A stretch of 40,201 nt of DNA from an uncultured Lachnospiraceae bacterium (GTDB lineage Bacteria > Bacillota > Clostridia > Lachnospirales > Lachnospiraceae): assembly GCA_947564645.1 (NCBI GenBank), contig CANOCU010000031.1:1-40201 (forward strand), in the 5' to 3' direction. The notes under the pieces are model-generated. The model had not been told where the DNA came from, made no database searches, and saw only the letters and a program-made list of their open reading frames with translations. Of this stretch, positions 24,875-33,287 are shown piece by piece. Position 1 is the first letter of the stretch; each line of letters starts with the position of its first letter. The position numbers were made by a program, and so were the translations under genes.

Positions 24875-25471
24875 ATGAAACAGATAAAAGAATATCAGGA
24901 TGAAGAGTTTATACGGGCCAAAGCAGCTGCACGGACGGATCCGGCCGTGTATCGCCAGCTGGATGCCGATGAAATAGACCGGCAGTTATTCGCCCGGTTT
25001 ATACGTCGACAGAACGTAACGTTATGCCGGCGCAGAGAAAAGGGGGAGTGGGTCATCCGCGAGGATCCTTTTATTGATGACTGGACGGAAGAAGATTACG
25101 GGATTCTGATATCCTGCCTGAAAAATACGATCCGTACGGGTGGTTTTGTGTATGGAGCTTTTGTAGACGGAGCCCTGAAGGGATTTGCGTCCGTGGAAAC
25201 GACGCTGTTCGGAGGAGATCATCGGTATCTGGATTTGTCTTGTATTCATGTGTCTGAGGACATGCGGGGCAGAGGGATCGGCCGGGTGTTGTTTGAGGCC
25301 GCCGCAGAGTGGGCAGGGCAGAAAGGCGCAGCTAAGCTGTATATCTCGGCCCACTCGGCGATGGAGACTCAGGCCTTTTATCAGGCGATGGGCTGTGTGG
25401 AGGCGCAGGAGTACAATCAGGAGCATGTGGAGAGAGAACCTTATGACTGTCAGCTGGAATACAGGCTGTAA
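24875..25471 (+). CDS. GNAT-family N-acetyltransferase
   Basis: 198 residues. The acetyl-CoA binding core is clear in LDLSCIHVSEDMRGRGIGRVLFEAAAEWAGQKGAAKLYISAHS (about 125-168), with the R-G-R-G-I-G loop. MEDTQAFYQAMGC-like MRGRGIG and ETQAFYQAMGCVEAQEY complete the fold. About 75 N-terminal residues (IKEYQDEEFIRAKAAARTDPAVYRQ) are an extension of unknown role. GGGAAATAAGAGC before ATG 24875 gives a modest ribosome binding site. The target could be a small molecule or an aminoglycoside-like amine; nothing in the neighbourhood decides this. No terminator with a T-run follows. Confidence 0.9.
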   Translation: MKQIKEYQDEEFIRAKAAARTDPAVYRQLDADEIDRQLFARFIRRQNVTLCRRREKGEWVIREDPFIDDWTEEDYGILISCLKNTIRTGGFVYGAFVDGALKGFASVETTLFGGDHRYLDLSCIHVSEDMRGRGIGRVLFEAAAEWAGQKGAAKLYISAHSAMETQAFYQAMGCVEAQEYNQEHVEREPYDCQLEYRL

Positions 25472-25534
25472 TAGCGCCTGTTAAAGAGCAGATGAAAGCT
25501 GCACATGGCAGCTGCCGGATCTATGAAAAACATC

Positions 25535-25550
25535 GTGAAATAGATTTCAC
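25535..25550. repeat. Inverted repeat in the 25.5-25.8 kb gene-free stretch
   Basis: GTGAAAT (25535-25541) and ATTTCAC (25544-25550) flank AG. A separate 10-bp palindrome GGCAGCTGCC lies at 25508-25517. Otherwise the 373 bases between the GNAT stop and the HPr-like start hold one promoter (25595) and AT-rich leader sequence; no RNA gene was recognised. Confidence 0.5.
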
Positions 25551-25594
25551 AATGATATATATGGAAAAGCAGGAAAAATTATGAAAAATGACAA

Positions 25595-25623
25595 TTTACA
25601 ATCATTAATAGGAAATGTATGAT
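25595..25623 (+). promoter_or_regulatory. Promoter of the first HPr-like gene
   Basis: TTTACA (25595-25600), 17-nt spacer, TATGAT (25618-25623). The leader to the start codon would be about 210 nt, longer than usual. Confidence 0.6.
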
Positions 25624-25844
25624 ATAGACATAAGTGAAATCGGTAACATACCGATGTCACATGGACAGCATAGTATTTAACCCGAGAACTTAAAAAACGC
25701 GGAGGTGATGGTATAGAACGGAATATTATGGATAAGCTGTTTATAAGGGGAATTTAAGTTTGTCCGGTGCTGGTTCTGCAAAACAGGCAGTAGAACGTAA
25801 AACATAACAAAGGCAAAATGAAGAAATAAAGGAGATTGAATCAT

Positions 25845-26078
25845 ATGCAGCAGGTGAATGTTAAGTTTAACGATGTGGAACAGATCAGACAGTTTATTAA
25901 GGTAATTGACAAATTTGATACCAATTTCGATCTTGGTTCCGGGCACAGGGTAGTAGACGCGAAGTCCATCATCGGCGTGATGGCGTTGGATTTCTCGGGG
26001 CCGCTACAGCTTAGGTATCATTCGGATGATGCGGATATCAGAGCGAAGATCGCGCCGTTCTTAGCATGTGAGAGTTAA
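25845..26078 (+). CDS. HPr-like domain protein without the active-site histidine
   Basis: A 77-residue protein, ATG 25845 with AAAGGAG about 10 nt upstream. VVDAKSIIGVMALDFSGPLQL (about 37-57) matches the HPr segment around regulatory Ser46 (in Bacillus HPr, KSIMGVMSLG). In the place of the HPr motif GIHARPA, the protein has VEQIRQFIKVIDKF, so the phosphorylatable His15 is missing. It cannot act as a normal PTS phosphocarrier. It may be a regulatory, Crh-like derivative; Crh keeps Ser46 and lacks His15. A clear paralog is encoded at 32839-33078. It has its own promoter and terminator. Confidence 0.8.
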   Translation: MQQVNVKFNDVEQIRQFIKVIDKFDTNFDLGSGHRVVDAKSIIGVMALDFSGPLQLRYHSDDADIRAKIAPFLACES

Positions 26079-26100
26079 AGGGGATAAAATAAATGGGCAG

Positions 26101-26146
26101 AAAGCCTGCGGGATATCCTGACAAGGGATAGCACTGCAGGCTTTTT
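26101..26146 (+). terminator. Terminator after the first HPr-like gene
   Basis: AAAGCCTGC (26101-26109) pairs with GCAGGCTTT (26136-26144), with five T ending at 26146. It overlaps no gene and lies directly before the next promoter. Confidence 0.9.
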
Positions 26147-26149
26147 GAG

Positions 26150-26178
26150 TTGACACATATCCGCAGTCAGACTATAAT
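26150..26178 (+). promoter_or_regulatory. Promoter of the ECF transporter operon
   Basis: TTGACA (26150-26155), 17-nt spacer, TATAAT (26173-26178): full consensus. Only about 54 nt separate it from the ATG at 26239, too short for an FMN (RFN) riboswitch, and none of its conserved stems is visible. Confidence 0.92.
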
Positions 26179-26238
26179 ACAAATGTGTGATTTCTACATA
26201 ATAATAAAATATTTTACCATGAGAGGGAGGAAATTCCA

Positions 26239-26781
26239 ATGAAGAAACTATCTGTGAAAACTGTGGTGGCGATCGGTATCGGTGCGGCATTGTTTTTTGT
26301 TTTAGGTAAGGTTTCGATACCCACACCGGTTCCCAATACCTACATCAGCTTACAGTACGCGGTGCAGGCAGTATTTGCCACATTGTTTGGACCGATTGCC
26401 GGGCTGCTGATCGGATTTATCGGCCATACGTTGCTTGATGCGACCAGTTTTGGTCCCTGGTGGAGTTGGATCATTGCGTCTGCGTTTGCAGGTCTTGTGA
26501 TCGGTATTGTGACGATGAAACTGGATATTAATGAGGGGATCGACACGAAGAAGATCGTTCATTTTAATGTGGCGCAGGTTATCGCGCATCTGCTGTCATG
26601 GGGGCTTGTTGCACCCTGTCTGGATATTGTGATTTATTCTGAGCCTCTTGAGAAATTGTTTGCGCAGGGTCTGATGGCAGGTGTTTCCAATATACTCACA
26701 ACCGGTATCGTTGGTTCGCTTCTGTTAGTTGCATATGCGAAGACGGTTGTTAAGAAAGGTTCTCTGAGCAAGGAGAATTAG
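26239..26781 (+). CDS. ECF transporter S component, UPF0397 (riboflavin-type, putative)
   Basis: A 180-residue membrane protein with about five to six hydrophobic segments. The opening MKKLSVKTVVAIGIGAALFFVLG and the segment GPIAGLLIGFIGHTLLDATSFGPWWSWI are hallmark UPF0397 stretches, a family commonly annotated as 'ECF-type riboflavin transporter substrate-binding protein'. It should bind a vitamin in the membrane and dock with the energising ATPase/EcfT subunits encoded next. GGGAGG precedes the ATG. The riboflavin assignment is a family label; no riboflavin gene or FMN riboswitch accompanies it, so other vitamins are possible. Confidence 0.88.
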   Translation: MKKLSVKTVVAIGIGAALFFVLGKVSIPTPVPNTYISLQYAVQAVFATLFGPIAGLLIGFIGHTLLDATSFGPWWSWIIASAFAGLVIGIVTMKLDINEGIDTKKIVHFNVAQVIAHLLSWGLVAPCLDIVIYSEPLEKLFAQGLMAGVSNILTTGIVGSLLLVAYAKTVVKKGSLSKEN

Positions 26782-26801
26782 ATAAAGCACGGATCAATAA
26801 G

Positions 26802-26835
26802 AGCGGCCGTTATCGATGGATGCGGCGGCTTTTTT
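26802..26835 (+). terminator. Internal terminator/attenuator inside the ECF operon
   Basis: AGCGGCCG (26802-26809) pairs with CGGCGGCT (26823-26830) with one G-G mismatch, followed by T to 26835. It lies between the S-component stop and the ATPase start, and partial read-through would lower ATPase/EcfT relative to S component. Confidence 0.7.
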
Positions 26836-26868
26836 ACGGTAAGGATAAACAAGAGAAGGAGCAGTGAT

Positions 26869-28578
26869 ATGACAACTCCCGTGATTTCTTTTCAGGACTA
26901 TGGTTTTCAATATACGGCGCAGGCAGAGCCCACGCTGCATCATATCAATCTGGATATTTACCCGGGTGAGAAGGTATTGATCGCCGGCACTTCTGGCAGC
27001 GGCAAGAGTACGATCGGTAACTGTATCAACGGACTGATCCCTTTTGCCTATTCGGGTAAAAGTACAGGCCGGCTGTTCATTGACGGCAAGGCGGCAGAAG
27101 AAAGCAGCATTTTCGAATTAAGTCATGTGGTGGGGACGGTATTACAGGATACGGACGGCCAGTTTATCGGGCTGACGGTGGGAGAGGATATCGCTTTTGC
27201 ACCGGAGAATGACTGTGTGCCCCAGGAGGAGATGAAAAGGCTGGTAGGGCAGGTTGCCGGTCTGGTGGATATTGAGGATCATCTGGAATACGCGCCCCAT
27301 GAATTGTCCGGTGGACAAAAGCAGCGGGTCAGTCTGGCGGGGGTGATGGTGGAGGAGGTCAAGGTACTTCTGTTTGATGAGCCGCTGGCAAACTTGGATC
27401 CGGCGGCAGGACGGACAACGATAGAACTGATCGACATGGTGCAGGAGCGGACGAAAGCGGCGGTGCTTATCATAGAGCACAGGCTGGAGGATGTATTGTG
27501 GAGTAAGATGGACCGGATCGTGCTGATGCATGAGGGGGGGATTGTAGCGGACATGCCGACTTCCAGGCTGCTTTCGGGAAACCTGCTTCTGGAACATGGG
27601 ATCAGGGAACCGTTGTATCTGACGGCGCTGCGCTATGCGGGGGTCGAGATCAGGGAGGATCTGCATCCTGAGCATGTGGACAGCCTGCAGCTTAAGCCGG
27701 AAGACAAAGAGCAGGTAAGGCGCTGGTACCATACACAGCGCGTGGGGATCAGGCAGAGGCAGCACGGACAGGAACTGCTGCGGGTCAGGGATCTTCAGTT
27801 CGGCTATACGCCGGATACCTGTACGCTGCAGGATGTGAATTTTACGATCTATAAGGGAGAAATGGTCAGCATTGTGGGACGAAACGGCGCCGGTAAGAGT
27901 ACGCTGGCCAAGCTGATCTGCGGATTCGAACAGCCGGTTTCCGGCAGCATCTCCATGGAAGGAAGGGATCTTTGCGGCGACACGATCAAGGAGCGGGCTG
28001 CTTATATCGGTTATGTGATGCAGAACCCGAACCAGATGATCTCCAAACCCATGATTTGGGACGAGGTGGAGATGGCGCTTGTGCAGAGCGGTATGCCGAA
28101 GGAGGAACGGACCAGGCGGGTTGAGGAGACATTAAAGATCTGTGGACTATACCCTTTCCGGAACTGGCCTGTTTCGGCTTTGTCTTTCGGACAGAAGAAA
28201 CGGGTGACGATCGCCAGTATCCTGGTCCAGAGACCGCAGATCATCATTCTGGATGAGCCTACGGCGGGACAGGATTATCATCACTATACGGAGATCATGG
28301 ATTTCCTGAAAGAATTAAATGAAAAGGGATATACCATAGTGATGATCACGCATGACATGCACCTGATGCTGGAATATACAAGGCGGGCGATTGTGTTCAG
28401 CGACGGCCGTATGCTGGCGGATACCACGGCAGCGCATGTGCTCAATAACCCCGAACTGGTACGGGAGGCAAATCTGAAAGAGACCAGTCTGTATCCGTTA
28501 AGTCTGGCGTGTGGTATTGAGGAACCCCAGGTCTTTACGGAATGCTTTATAGATTATGAGCAGAAGGAGGTGCGGTAA
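26869..28578 (+). CDS. Fused double-ATPase subunit of an ECF transporter (EcfA1-EcfA2 type)
   Basis: 569 residues with two ABC ATPase domains in one chain. First half: Walker A GTSGSGKSTIGN (about 43-54), signature LSGGQKQRVSLAGVM, Walker B VLLFDEPLANLDP. Second half: Walker A GRNGAGKSTLAK (about 340), signature LSFGQKKRVTIAS, Walker B IIILDEPTAGQD. The second signature reads SFGQ where most have SGGQ, a substitution seen in this family. Separate EcfA1/EcfA2 are usual, while fused forms occur in YkoD-like transporters. The stop overlaps the EcfT start by 1 nt (TAATG). It provides energy for the S component encoded upstream, and could serve other S components as well. Confidence 0.92.
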   Translation: MTTPVISFQDYGFQYTAQAEPTLHHINLDIYPGEKVLIAGTSGSGKSTIGNCINGLIPFAYSGKSTGRLFIDGKAAEESSIFELSHVVGTVLQDTDGQFIGLTVGEDIAFAPENDCVPQEEMKRLVGQVAGLVDIEDHLEYAPHELSGGQKQRVSLAGVMVEEVKVLLFDEPLANLDPAAGRTTIELIDMVQERTKAAVLIIEHRLEDVLWSKMDRIVLMHEGGIVADMPTSRLLSGNLLLEHGIREPLYLTALRYAGVEIREDLHPEHVDSLQLKPEDKEQVRRWYHTQRVGIRQRQHGQELLRVRDLQFGYTPDTCTLQDVNFTIYKGEMVSIVGRNGAGKSTLAKLICGFEQPVSGSISMEGRDLCGDTIKERAAYIGYVMQNPNQMISKPMIWDEVEMALVQSGMPKEERTRRVEETLKICGLYPFRNWPVSALSFGQKKRVTIASILVQRPQIIILDEPTAGQDYHHYTEIMDFLKELNEKGYTIVMITHDMHLMLEYTRRAIVFSDGRMLADTTAAHVLNNPELVREANLKETSLYPLSLACGIEEPQVFTECFIDYEQKEVR

Positions 28579-29411
28579 TGGCGAAGGTTGCGATCTTAAG
28601 CTACATCAAGCGTAAAAGCCCTGTGCATGAACTGACAGGCACCACAAAACTGATCTTCTTCATTGCCTGGAGCGTGTCCGCCATGGTAACTTACGATACG
28701 CGGGTACTGCTCTGCATGTTGGTGCTCAGCGTCCTGATCTTTAAGATCAGTAAGATCAGGATACGGGATATCAGTATCGTGCTCGGTCTGGCGGCTGTTT
28801 TTCTGTTATTGAATAATCTGCTCGTCTATCTGTTTGCACCGGAGTACGGGGTGGAGTTGTATGAAAGCAGAACGGTACTCATTACGATCGCGGGACCTTA
28901 CACGGTTACATTGCAGCAGCTGTTCTACCATTTCAACATGACGCTGAAAGTGTTCTGTGTGGTGCCGGTGGCGCTTTTGTTCATCGCCTGTACGGATCCA
29001 AGCGAATTTGCGGCATCGCTGGCCAGCATCGGCGTCAGTTACCGGATCGGATATTCCGTCAGTCTGGCGCTTCGTTACATACCGGATGTGCAGAGAGAAT
29101 ATCATAATATCAGCCAGGCGCAGCAGGCGAGAGGGATCGACTTGTCGGGGAAGGATAAGCTTTTAACCAGAATGAAGAATTCGGTGGCGATCCTGCTGCC
29201 GCTGATCCTGTCAAGCTTAAATCGTATTGAGACGATAAGCAATGCGATGGAACTGCGGGGATTTGGAAAGAACAGGAAGCGTACCTGGTATGCGAGACGG
29301 AAGATGCGCAGGAATGACTGGCTGGCGATCGGATTTGTGACGGCGGTCCTGCTGATTGGCCTGGTGGTGACGTTCTGGGACGGCAGCCGGTATTATAATC
29401 CATTTATTTAA
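28578..29411 (+). CDS. ECF transporter transmembrane subunit EcfT
   Basis: 277 residues. Hydrophobic segments at about 28-75 and 90-150 and a final one at about 255-270 (IGFVTAVLLIGLVVTFW) surround the coupling helices. The two family Ala-Arg-Gly motifs are visible: QAQQARGIDLSGKDKL (about 180-195) and AMELRGFGKNRKRT (about 225-238), the second as L-R-G-F-G. It forms the ATPase docking scaffold of the ECF complex. The 1-nt overlap with the ATPase gene indicates coupling. The C-terminus is short. Confidence 0.93.
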   Translation: MAKVAILSYIKRKSPVHELTGTTKLIFFIAWSVSAMVTYDTRVLLCMLVLSVLIFKISKIRIRDISIVLGLAAVFLLLNNLLVYLFAPEYGVELYESRTVLITIAGPYTVTLQQLFYHFNMTLKVFCVVPVALLFIACTDPSEFAASLASIGVSYRIGYSVSLALRYIPDVQREYHNISQAQQARGIDLSGKDKLLTRMKNSVAILLPLILSSLNRIETISNAMELRGFGKNRKRTWYARRKMRRNDWLAIGFVTAVLLIGLVVTFWDGSRYYNPFI

Positions 29412-29433
29412 AAGTTTTATCCGGGAGGCGGAC

Positions 29434-30366
29434 ATGAATTTACTGGTGATCGGCGGCAGCTATTTTTACGGAAGAGTCTTCGTGATGGAGGCAGTGAAAG
29501 AACACACAGTCACGGTGTTGAACCGCGGTACTTATTCTATGAAGGAATTTGGGGTAAAAGAGATCCGGGGTGACAGGCATGATGCAGACGTCCTTGCTCA
29601 GTGCAGGGAGAACTATGATGCGGTCATCGATTTCTGCGCGTATGCGGCGGGAGATGTGGAACTGGCGGTGCAGAAGATTACCGGACAGATCGGGCAGTAT
29701 GTACTGATCAGCACGGTGGATGCCTATGAGAGGGGAGGCGATGCGGTCCGAACGGAAGAATATGCGTTGGAGCATCGGCTGTTTCCGGGCGAGGCGGGGG
29801 CTTATATCGCAGGTAAGGTGGCGTTGGAAGGGGAACTTGCGCGGATCTGTGATAAGCGGCATATTCCATGGACGGTGTTGCGGCCGGCGATCCTCTATGG
29901 CCCTTATAATTATGCGCCGCGGGAGTCGGTCTATATTCAGATGATGCTGCAAAGCAGGGCGCTGCCTGCCTTTGTGGATGCGGACGGTAGATTTCAGTTT
30001 GTGTATGTAAAGGATGCGGCCCAGGCCGTGCTGCGGACGCTTGGCAATACACAGGCTTACAGGCAGGCGTACAATCTTTGTCAGGATGGAAGCACGGATT
30101 ATGCGCTTTTCTTCAAGACATTGAAGGAGGCGGCGGATCCGGAAGTGAGAGAAGGCCTGCAGGAAATTCCGATCACGGTGGACGACGCCATGACACGGCA
30201 GGTTCCGGTGCCTTTTCCAGCGAAGAAAGAGGAGACACAGCTGTGTTCCAACGAGAAGAGCAAACGGGAATTAGGGATTTCGTATACGCATCTTGCGGAA
30301 GGAATGGGCAGGACTTATCGGGCATTTAAGCATGTCTATCAGCCTGCTGCAGAGCATTTGACTTAA
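29434..30366 (+). CDS. NAD-dependent epimerase/dehydratase family protein
   Basis: 310 residues with an extended short-chain dehydrogenase fold. The nucleotide-binding start is LLVIGGSYFYGRVF (about 3-16), and ISTVDAYERGG near residue 95 matches the position of the family Ser/Thr catalytic element. VLRPAILYGPYNYAPRE (about 150-166) is the conserved C-terminal-domain entry. The catalytic YxxxK appears as Tyr-Ile-Ala-Gly-Lys in AYIAGKVALEG (about 126-136). GGSYFYG is an unusual variant of GGxGFxG. It starts 22 nt after EcfT and could be cotranscribed. Its sugar or other substrate is not evident. Confidence 0.85.
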   Translation: MNLLVIGGSYFYGRVFVMEAVKEHTVTVLNRGTYSMKEFGVKEIRGDRHDADVLAQCRENYDAVIDFCAYAAGDVELAVQKITGQIGQYVLISTVDAYERGGDAVRTEEYALEHRLFPGEAGAYIAGKVALEGELARICDKRHIPWTVLRPAILYGPYNYAPRESVYIQMMLQSRALPAFVDADGRFQFVYVKDAAQAVLRTLGNTQAYRQAYNLCQDGSTDYALFFKTLKEAADPEVREGLQEIPITVDDAMTRQVPVPFPAKKEETQLCSNEKSKRELGISYTHLAEGMGRTYRAFKHVYQPAAEHLT

Positions 30367-30404
30367 TGCTGCAGGGAAAACGATATCGTGGGGAGAGATA
30401 GAAG

Positions 30405-30626
30405 ATGACATTGGATCAGGTAGCGGTTGGACAGGAAGTGAAGATCATAAAAGTTGGCGGAGAAGGGGAACTTCGCTGCAGGCTGTTGGATATGGGACTG
30501 ATCCCGAAGACGGTCGTAAGGGTACAGAAGGTGGCGCCCATGGGCGATCCGATCGAGATTCACCTGCGGGGCTATGAACTGACGATCCGCAAGGAAGATG
30601 CCGGGAAGATAGAGGTTATCGTTTGA
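30405..30626 (+). CDS. feoA: FeoA, ferrous iron transport accessory protein
   Basis: 73 residues, a small SH3-like cytoplasmic protein that binds FeoB. The pattern GEGELRCRLLDMGLIPKTVVRV and GDPIEIHLRGYELTIRKEDAGKIEV is characteristic (full-length family size about 75). GGGAGAG precedes ATG 30405. It precedes feoB by 76 nt. No Fur box was recognised upstream. Confidence 0.95.
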   Translation: MTLDQVAVGQEVKIIKVGGEGELRCRLLDMGLIPKTVVRVQKVAPMGDPIEIHLRGYELTIRKEDAGKIEVIV

Positions 30627-30702
30627 CGGCTCAGGATGAGGCAGCGCAGATGTCTTGTGGGAGAAGGCAGGCATAGAGAGAAAATGAGGGCGAGGACAGA
30701 TC

Positions 30703-32706
30703 ATGAGATATGCTTTGGTAGGAAATCAGAACTGTGGCAAGACAACCTTGTTTAATCAGCTGACAGGATCTAACCAGCACGTGGGTAATTTTCCCGGTGT
30801 GACGGTGGATTCCAAGATAGGGGAGATCCGTGGGGAGCGGGGCGACTGTGTGGTCGATCTGCCTGGGATCTATTCGATCCGCCCCTATACAAACGAGGAA
30901 CTGGTGACGCGCAGGTTTATCCTGAAAGAGCATCCGGACGGGATCATCAATATCGTAGATGCCACGAATATCGAACGGAACCTGTATCTAACGCTGCAGC
31001 TTCTGGAGATGCATATTCCGATGGTACTGGCGCTGAATATGATGGATGAGGTGCGAAGTAACGGTGGTACGATCGATATCGGGAAGATGGAGGAGGAGCT
31101 GGGGATTCCGGTGGTGGCCATCAGTGCGGCCAAAAACGAGGGGATCGAAGATCTGATCCATGCCATCAGGGATGTGTCACAGCGCCGGATCTACCCGAAG
31201 GTGATGGATTTCTGTGAAAAAGGCGCAGTGCACAGATGCATTCATGCGGTCAGCCATCAGGTGGAAGATCATGCGGAAAGGATCGGCATCTCTCCACGGT
31301 TTGCGGCAACGAAGATCGTGGAGGGCGATCGCAACATCATAGAAAATCTGCATCTGTCGGAGAACGAACTGGATCTGATGGAACACAGTATCGTGGAGAT
31401 GGAGCGGGACAGCGAGATGGACCGCAACGCGGCGCTGGCGGATATGCGGTATACTTTTATCGAGAGGGTATGCGGACAGGCGGTCATCAAGTGCCGGGAG
31501 AGCAGGGAGCACAGACGAAGCGTGCGTATCGACAGCGTGCTGACGGGAAAATATCTGGCGATCCCTTCTTTCCTGCTGATCATGCTGTTGGTGTTCTGGC
31601 TGACATTCGGCGTGATCGGCGCTTTCTTAAGCGATCTTCTGAGTATGGGGATCGATGCGCTTTCTGCCGTGGTGGAGCAGGCGCTTACAGAGTACGGTAT
31701 CAATCCGGTGATCAAAAGCCTGGTGATCGACGGTATTTTCACCGGTGTGGGCAGCGTGCTCAGTTTTCTGCCGATCATCGTGGTCTTGTTTTTCTTTCTC
31801 TCCATTCTGGAGGATTCCGGCTATATGGCCAGGATCGCTTTCGTGATGGACAGACCGCTGCGTAAGATCGGCCTGTCCGGTAAGAGTTTTGTGGCCATGC
31901 TCATCGGTTTTGGATGCAGCGTACCCGCAGTCATGGCTACCAGGACCCTGTCCTCGGAGCGTGACAAGAAGATGACGATCCTGCTGATCCCTTTTATAAG
32001 CTGTTCGGCCAAGATCCCCATCTACGGCTTGTTTGCGGCAGCCTTTTTTCGGGAGTACCAGGCGCTTGTGATGATGGGATTGTATGTGCTGGGAATCCTG
32101 GTGGGAATTTTGTGTGCGGTGATCCTGAATAAGACAACGTTCCATGGAAAGCCCATGCCGTTTGTGATGGAGCTGCCAAATTACCGGTTCCCGTCGGCCA
32201 AGAGCGTTTTGCTGCTGATGTGGGATAAGGCGAGAGATTTCGTGCAGCGCGCTTTTACGGTGATCTTTATCGCGACGCTGATCATATGGTTTTTGCAGTC
32301 TTTCGACAGCAGACTGAACGTTGTGACGGATTCCGGAGACAGTCTGCTTGCCATGATCGGAAAGCTGATCGCACCTGTCTTTATGCCGCTTGGGTTCGGT
32401 GACTGGAGAGCGGCCACTGCCCTGATCAGCGGTTTCAGCGCCAAAGAAGCGGTAGTCAGCACGCTGGGAGTGCTGACCGGAACCAGCATGAGCAGCCTGG
32501 GGGAGACACTGGGCGAAATATTTACGCCGCTGGCGGCGGTCAGTTATCTTGTATTTACCTTGTTGTATACGCCTTGTGTCGCAGCCGTGGCTACGATTAA
32601 GAGGGAGATGGGATCGCTCTTTAAGACAGTGGGGATTGTGTGTATGCAGTGCACAGTGGCCTGGATCGCGGCGTTTCTGATCTATAATGTCGGGAAGCTG
32701 CTCTGA
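30703..32706 (+). CDS. feoB: FeoB, ferrous iron transporter
   Basis: 667 residues. The N-terminal G domain has GNQNCGKTTLFNQLTG (about 7-22), GVTVDSKIG, DLPGIYS and NMMDE, with SAAKN as G5. A short helical linker follows, then an integral membrane region with about eight or more hydrophobic segments, including two Gate-like repeats (GYMARIAFVMDRPLRKIGLSGKSFVAMLIGFGCSVPAVMATR and a later LISGFSAKEAVVSTLGVL). It transports Fe2+ into the cytoplasm, the main iron route in anaerobes. It is slightly shorter than many Feo systems and ends near IWFLQ...IYNVGKLL. GAGG lies before ATG 30703. Confidence 0.97.
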   Translation: MRYALVGNQNCGKTTLFNQLTGSNQHVGNFPGVTVDSKIGEIRGERGDCVVDLPGIYSIRPYTNEELVTRRFILKEHPDGIINIVDATNIERNLYLTLQLLEMHIPMVLALNMMDEVRSNGGTIDIGKMEEELGIPVVAISAAKNEGIEDLIHAIRDVSQRRIYPKVMDFCEKGAVHRCIHAVSHQVEDHAERIGISPRFAATKIVEGDRNIIENLHLSENELDLMEHSIVEMERDSEMDRNAALADMRYTFIERVCGQAVIKCRESREHRRSVRIDSVLTGKYLAIPSFLLIMLLVFWLTFGVIGAFLSDLLSMGIDALSAVVEQALTEYGINPVIKSLVIDGIFTGVGSVLSFLPIIVVLFFFLSILEDSGYMARIAFVMDRPLRKIGLSGKSFVAMLIGFGCSVPAVMATRTLSSERDKKMTILLIPFISCSAKIPIYGLFAAAFFREYQALVMMGLYVLGILVGILCAVILNKTTFHGKPMPFVMELPNYRFPSAKSVLLLMWDKARDFVQRAFTVIFIATLIIWFLQSFDSRLNVVTDSGDSLLAMIGKLIAPVFMPLGFGDWRAATALISGFSAKEAVVSTLGVLTGTSMSSLGETLGEIFTPLAAVSYLVFTLLYTPCVAAVATIKREMGSLFKTVGIVCMQCTVAWIAAFLIYNVGKLL

Positions 32707-32763
32707 CGAAAACGATTATGAGCGGATCCTGGGACGTGCATCGTAACGAATAAAACTTAGGGA

Positions 32764-32792
32764 TGTACAAAATGCTGAAAATAGCATAAAAT
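32764..32792 (+). promoter_or_regulatory. Possible promoter of the second HPr-like gene
   Basis: TGTACA (32764-32769), 17-nt spacer, TAAAAT (32787-32792), 46 nt before ATG 32839. A small inverted repeat AGTAT-AG-ATACT follows at 32800-32811. Confidence 0.5.
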
Positions 32793-32838
32793 TATGGATA
32801 GTATAGATACTACGGACAGTAGGGAAGGGCGTGAGAAG

Positions 32839-33078
32839 ATGAAGAGTTATATGCTGGATTTAAATTCGATCGACAGGGTGAAGGGATTTGTCAAGGCGAT
32901 CGAAGTGTTTGACGGGTATTTTGATCTGGCGACGGGCAGATATGTGATCGATGCCAAGTCGATCATGGGGATTTTTTCCATGGATCTGTCGAAGCCTGTG
33001 GAGTTCAGGGTTCTGGAGACGCATGAGAAGCTGTCGGAGATCGAGACGGCGATCGCGCCGTACATAGCGCAGGTGTAA
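32839..33078 (+). CDS. Second HPr-like domain protein without the active-site histidine
   Basis: 79 residues. It is clearly paralogous to the protein at 25845-26078: both share FVKAIEVFD/FIKVIDKFD and VIDAKSIMGIFSMDLSKPV/VVDAKSIIGVMALDFSGPL. As there, the Ser46-like KSIMG motif is kept while GIHARPA is replaced by IDRVKGFVKAIE, so His15 is missing. ATG 32839 follows the weak site GAGAAG; an upstream in-frame ATG at 32794 would add 15 residues with little sequence character. It sits between feoB and the SufC-like gene and has its own terminator. Confidence 0.8.
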   Translation: MKSYMLDLNSIDRVKGFVKAIEVFDGYFDLATGRYVIDAKSIMGIFSMDLSKPVEFRVLETHEKLSEIETAIAPYIAQV

Positions 33079-33112
33079 TTGACTCGTGGCGAGCAATCAG
33101 CTGGATCGGAAG

Positions 33113-33151
33113 GCTGCCGGTATGTGAGAGGATCATATGCCGGCAGCTTTT
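33113..33151 (+). terminator. Terminator after the second HPr-like gene
   Basis: GCTGCCGGTATGTG (33113-33126) pairs with CATATGCCGGCAGC (33134-33147) over 14 bp with two G-U pairs, followed by four T. Confidence 0.88.
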
Positions 33152-33227
33152 ACGGTCAGGGCCTTGGCAGATATCGGCAATGTACCTGACCGGCAATGCA
33201 GCCGGCGATGCGCCTGTAAGAACCTAT

Positions 33228-33256
33228 TTGCTATGTATTCGATTTTGTGATAAGAT
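33228..33256 (+). promoter_or_regulatory. Probable promoter of the Suf-like operon
   Basis: TTGCTA (33228-33233), 17-nt spacer, TAAGAT (33251-33256), 31 nt before the start codon. No IscR- or SufR-like palindrome was recognised. Confidence 0.6.
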
Positions 33257-33287
33257 ACTCTAATGGATTGAGAGAAGGAGTGACAGC

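Noticed and set aside
26179-26238. FMN riboswitch before the riboflavin-type S component
   Set aside because: The leader is about 60 nt and none of the conserved RFN stems is visible.
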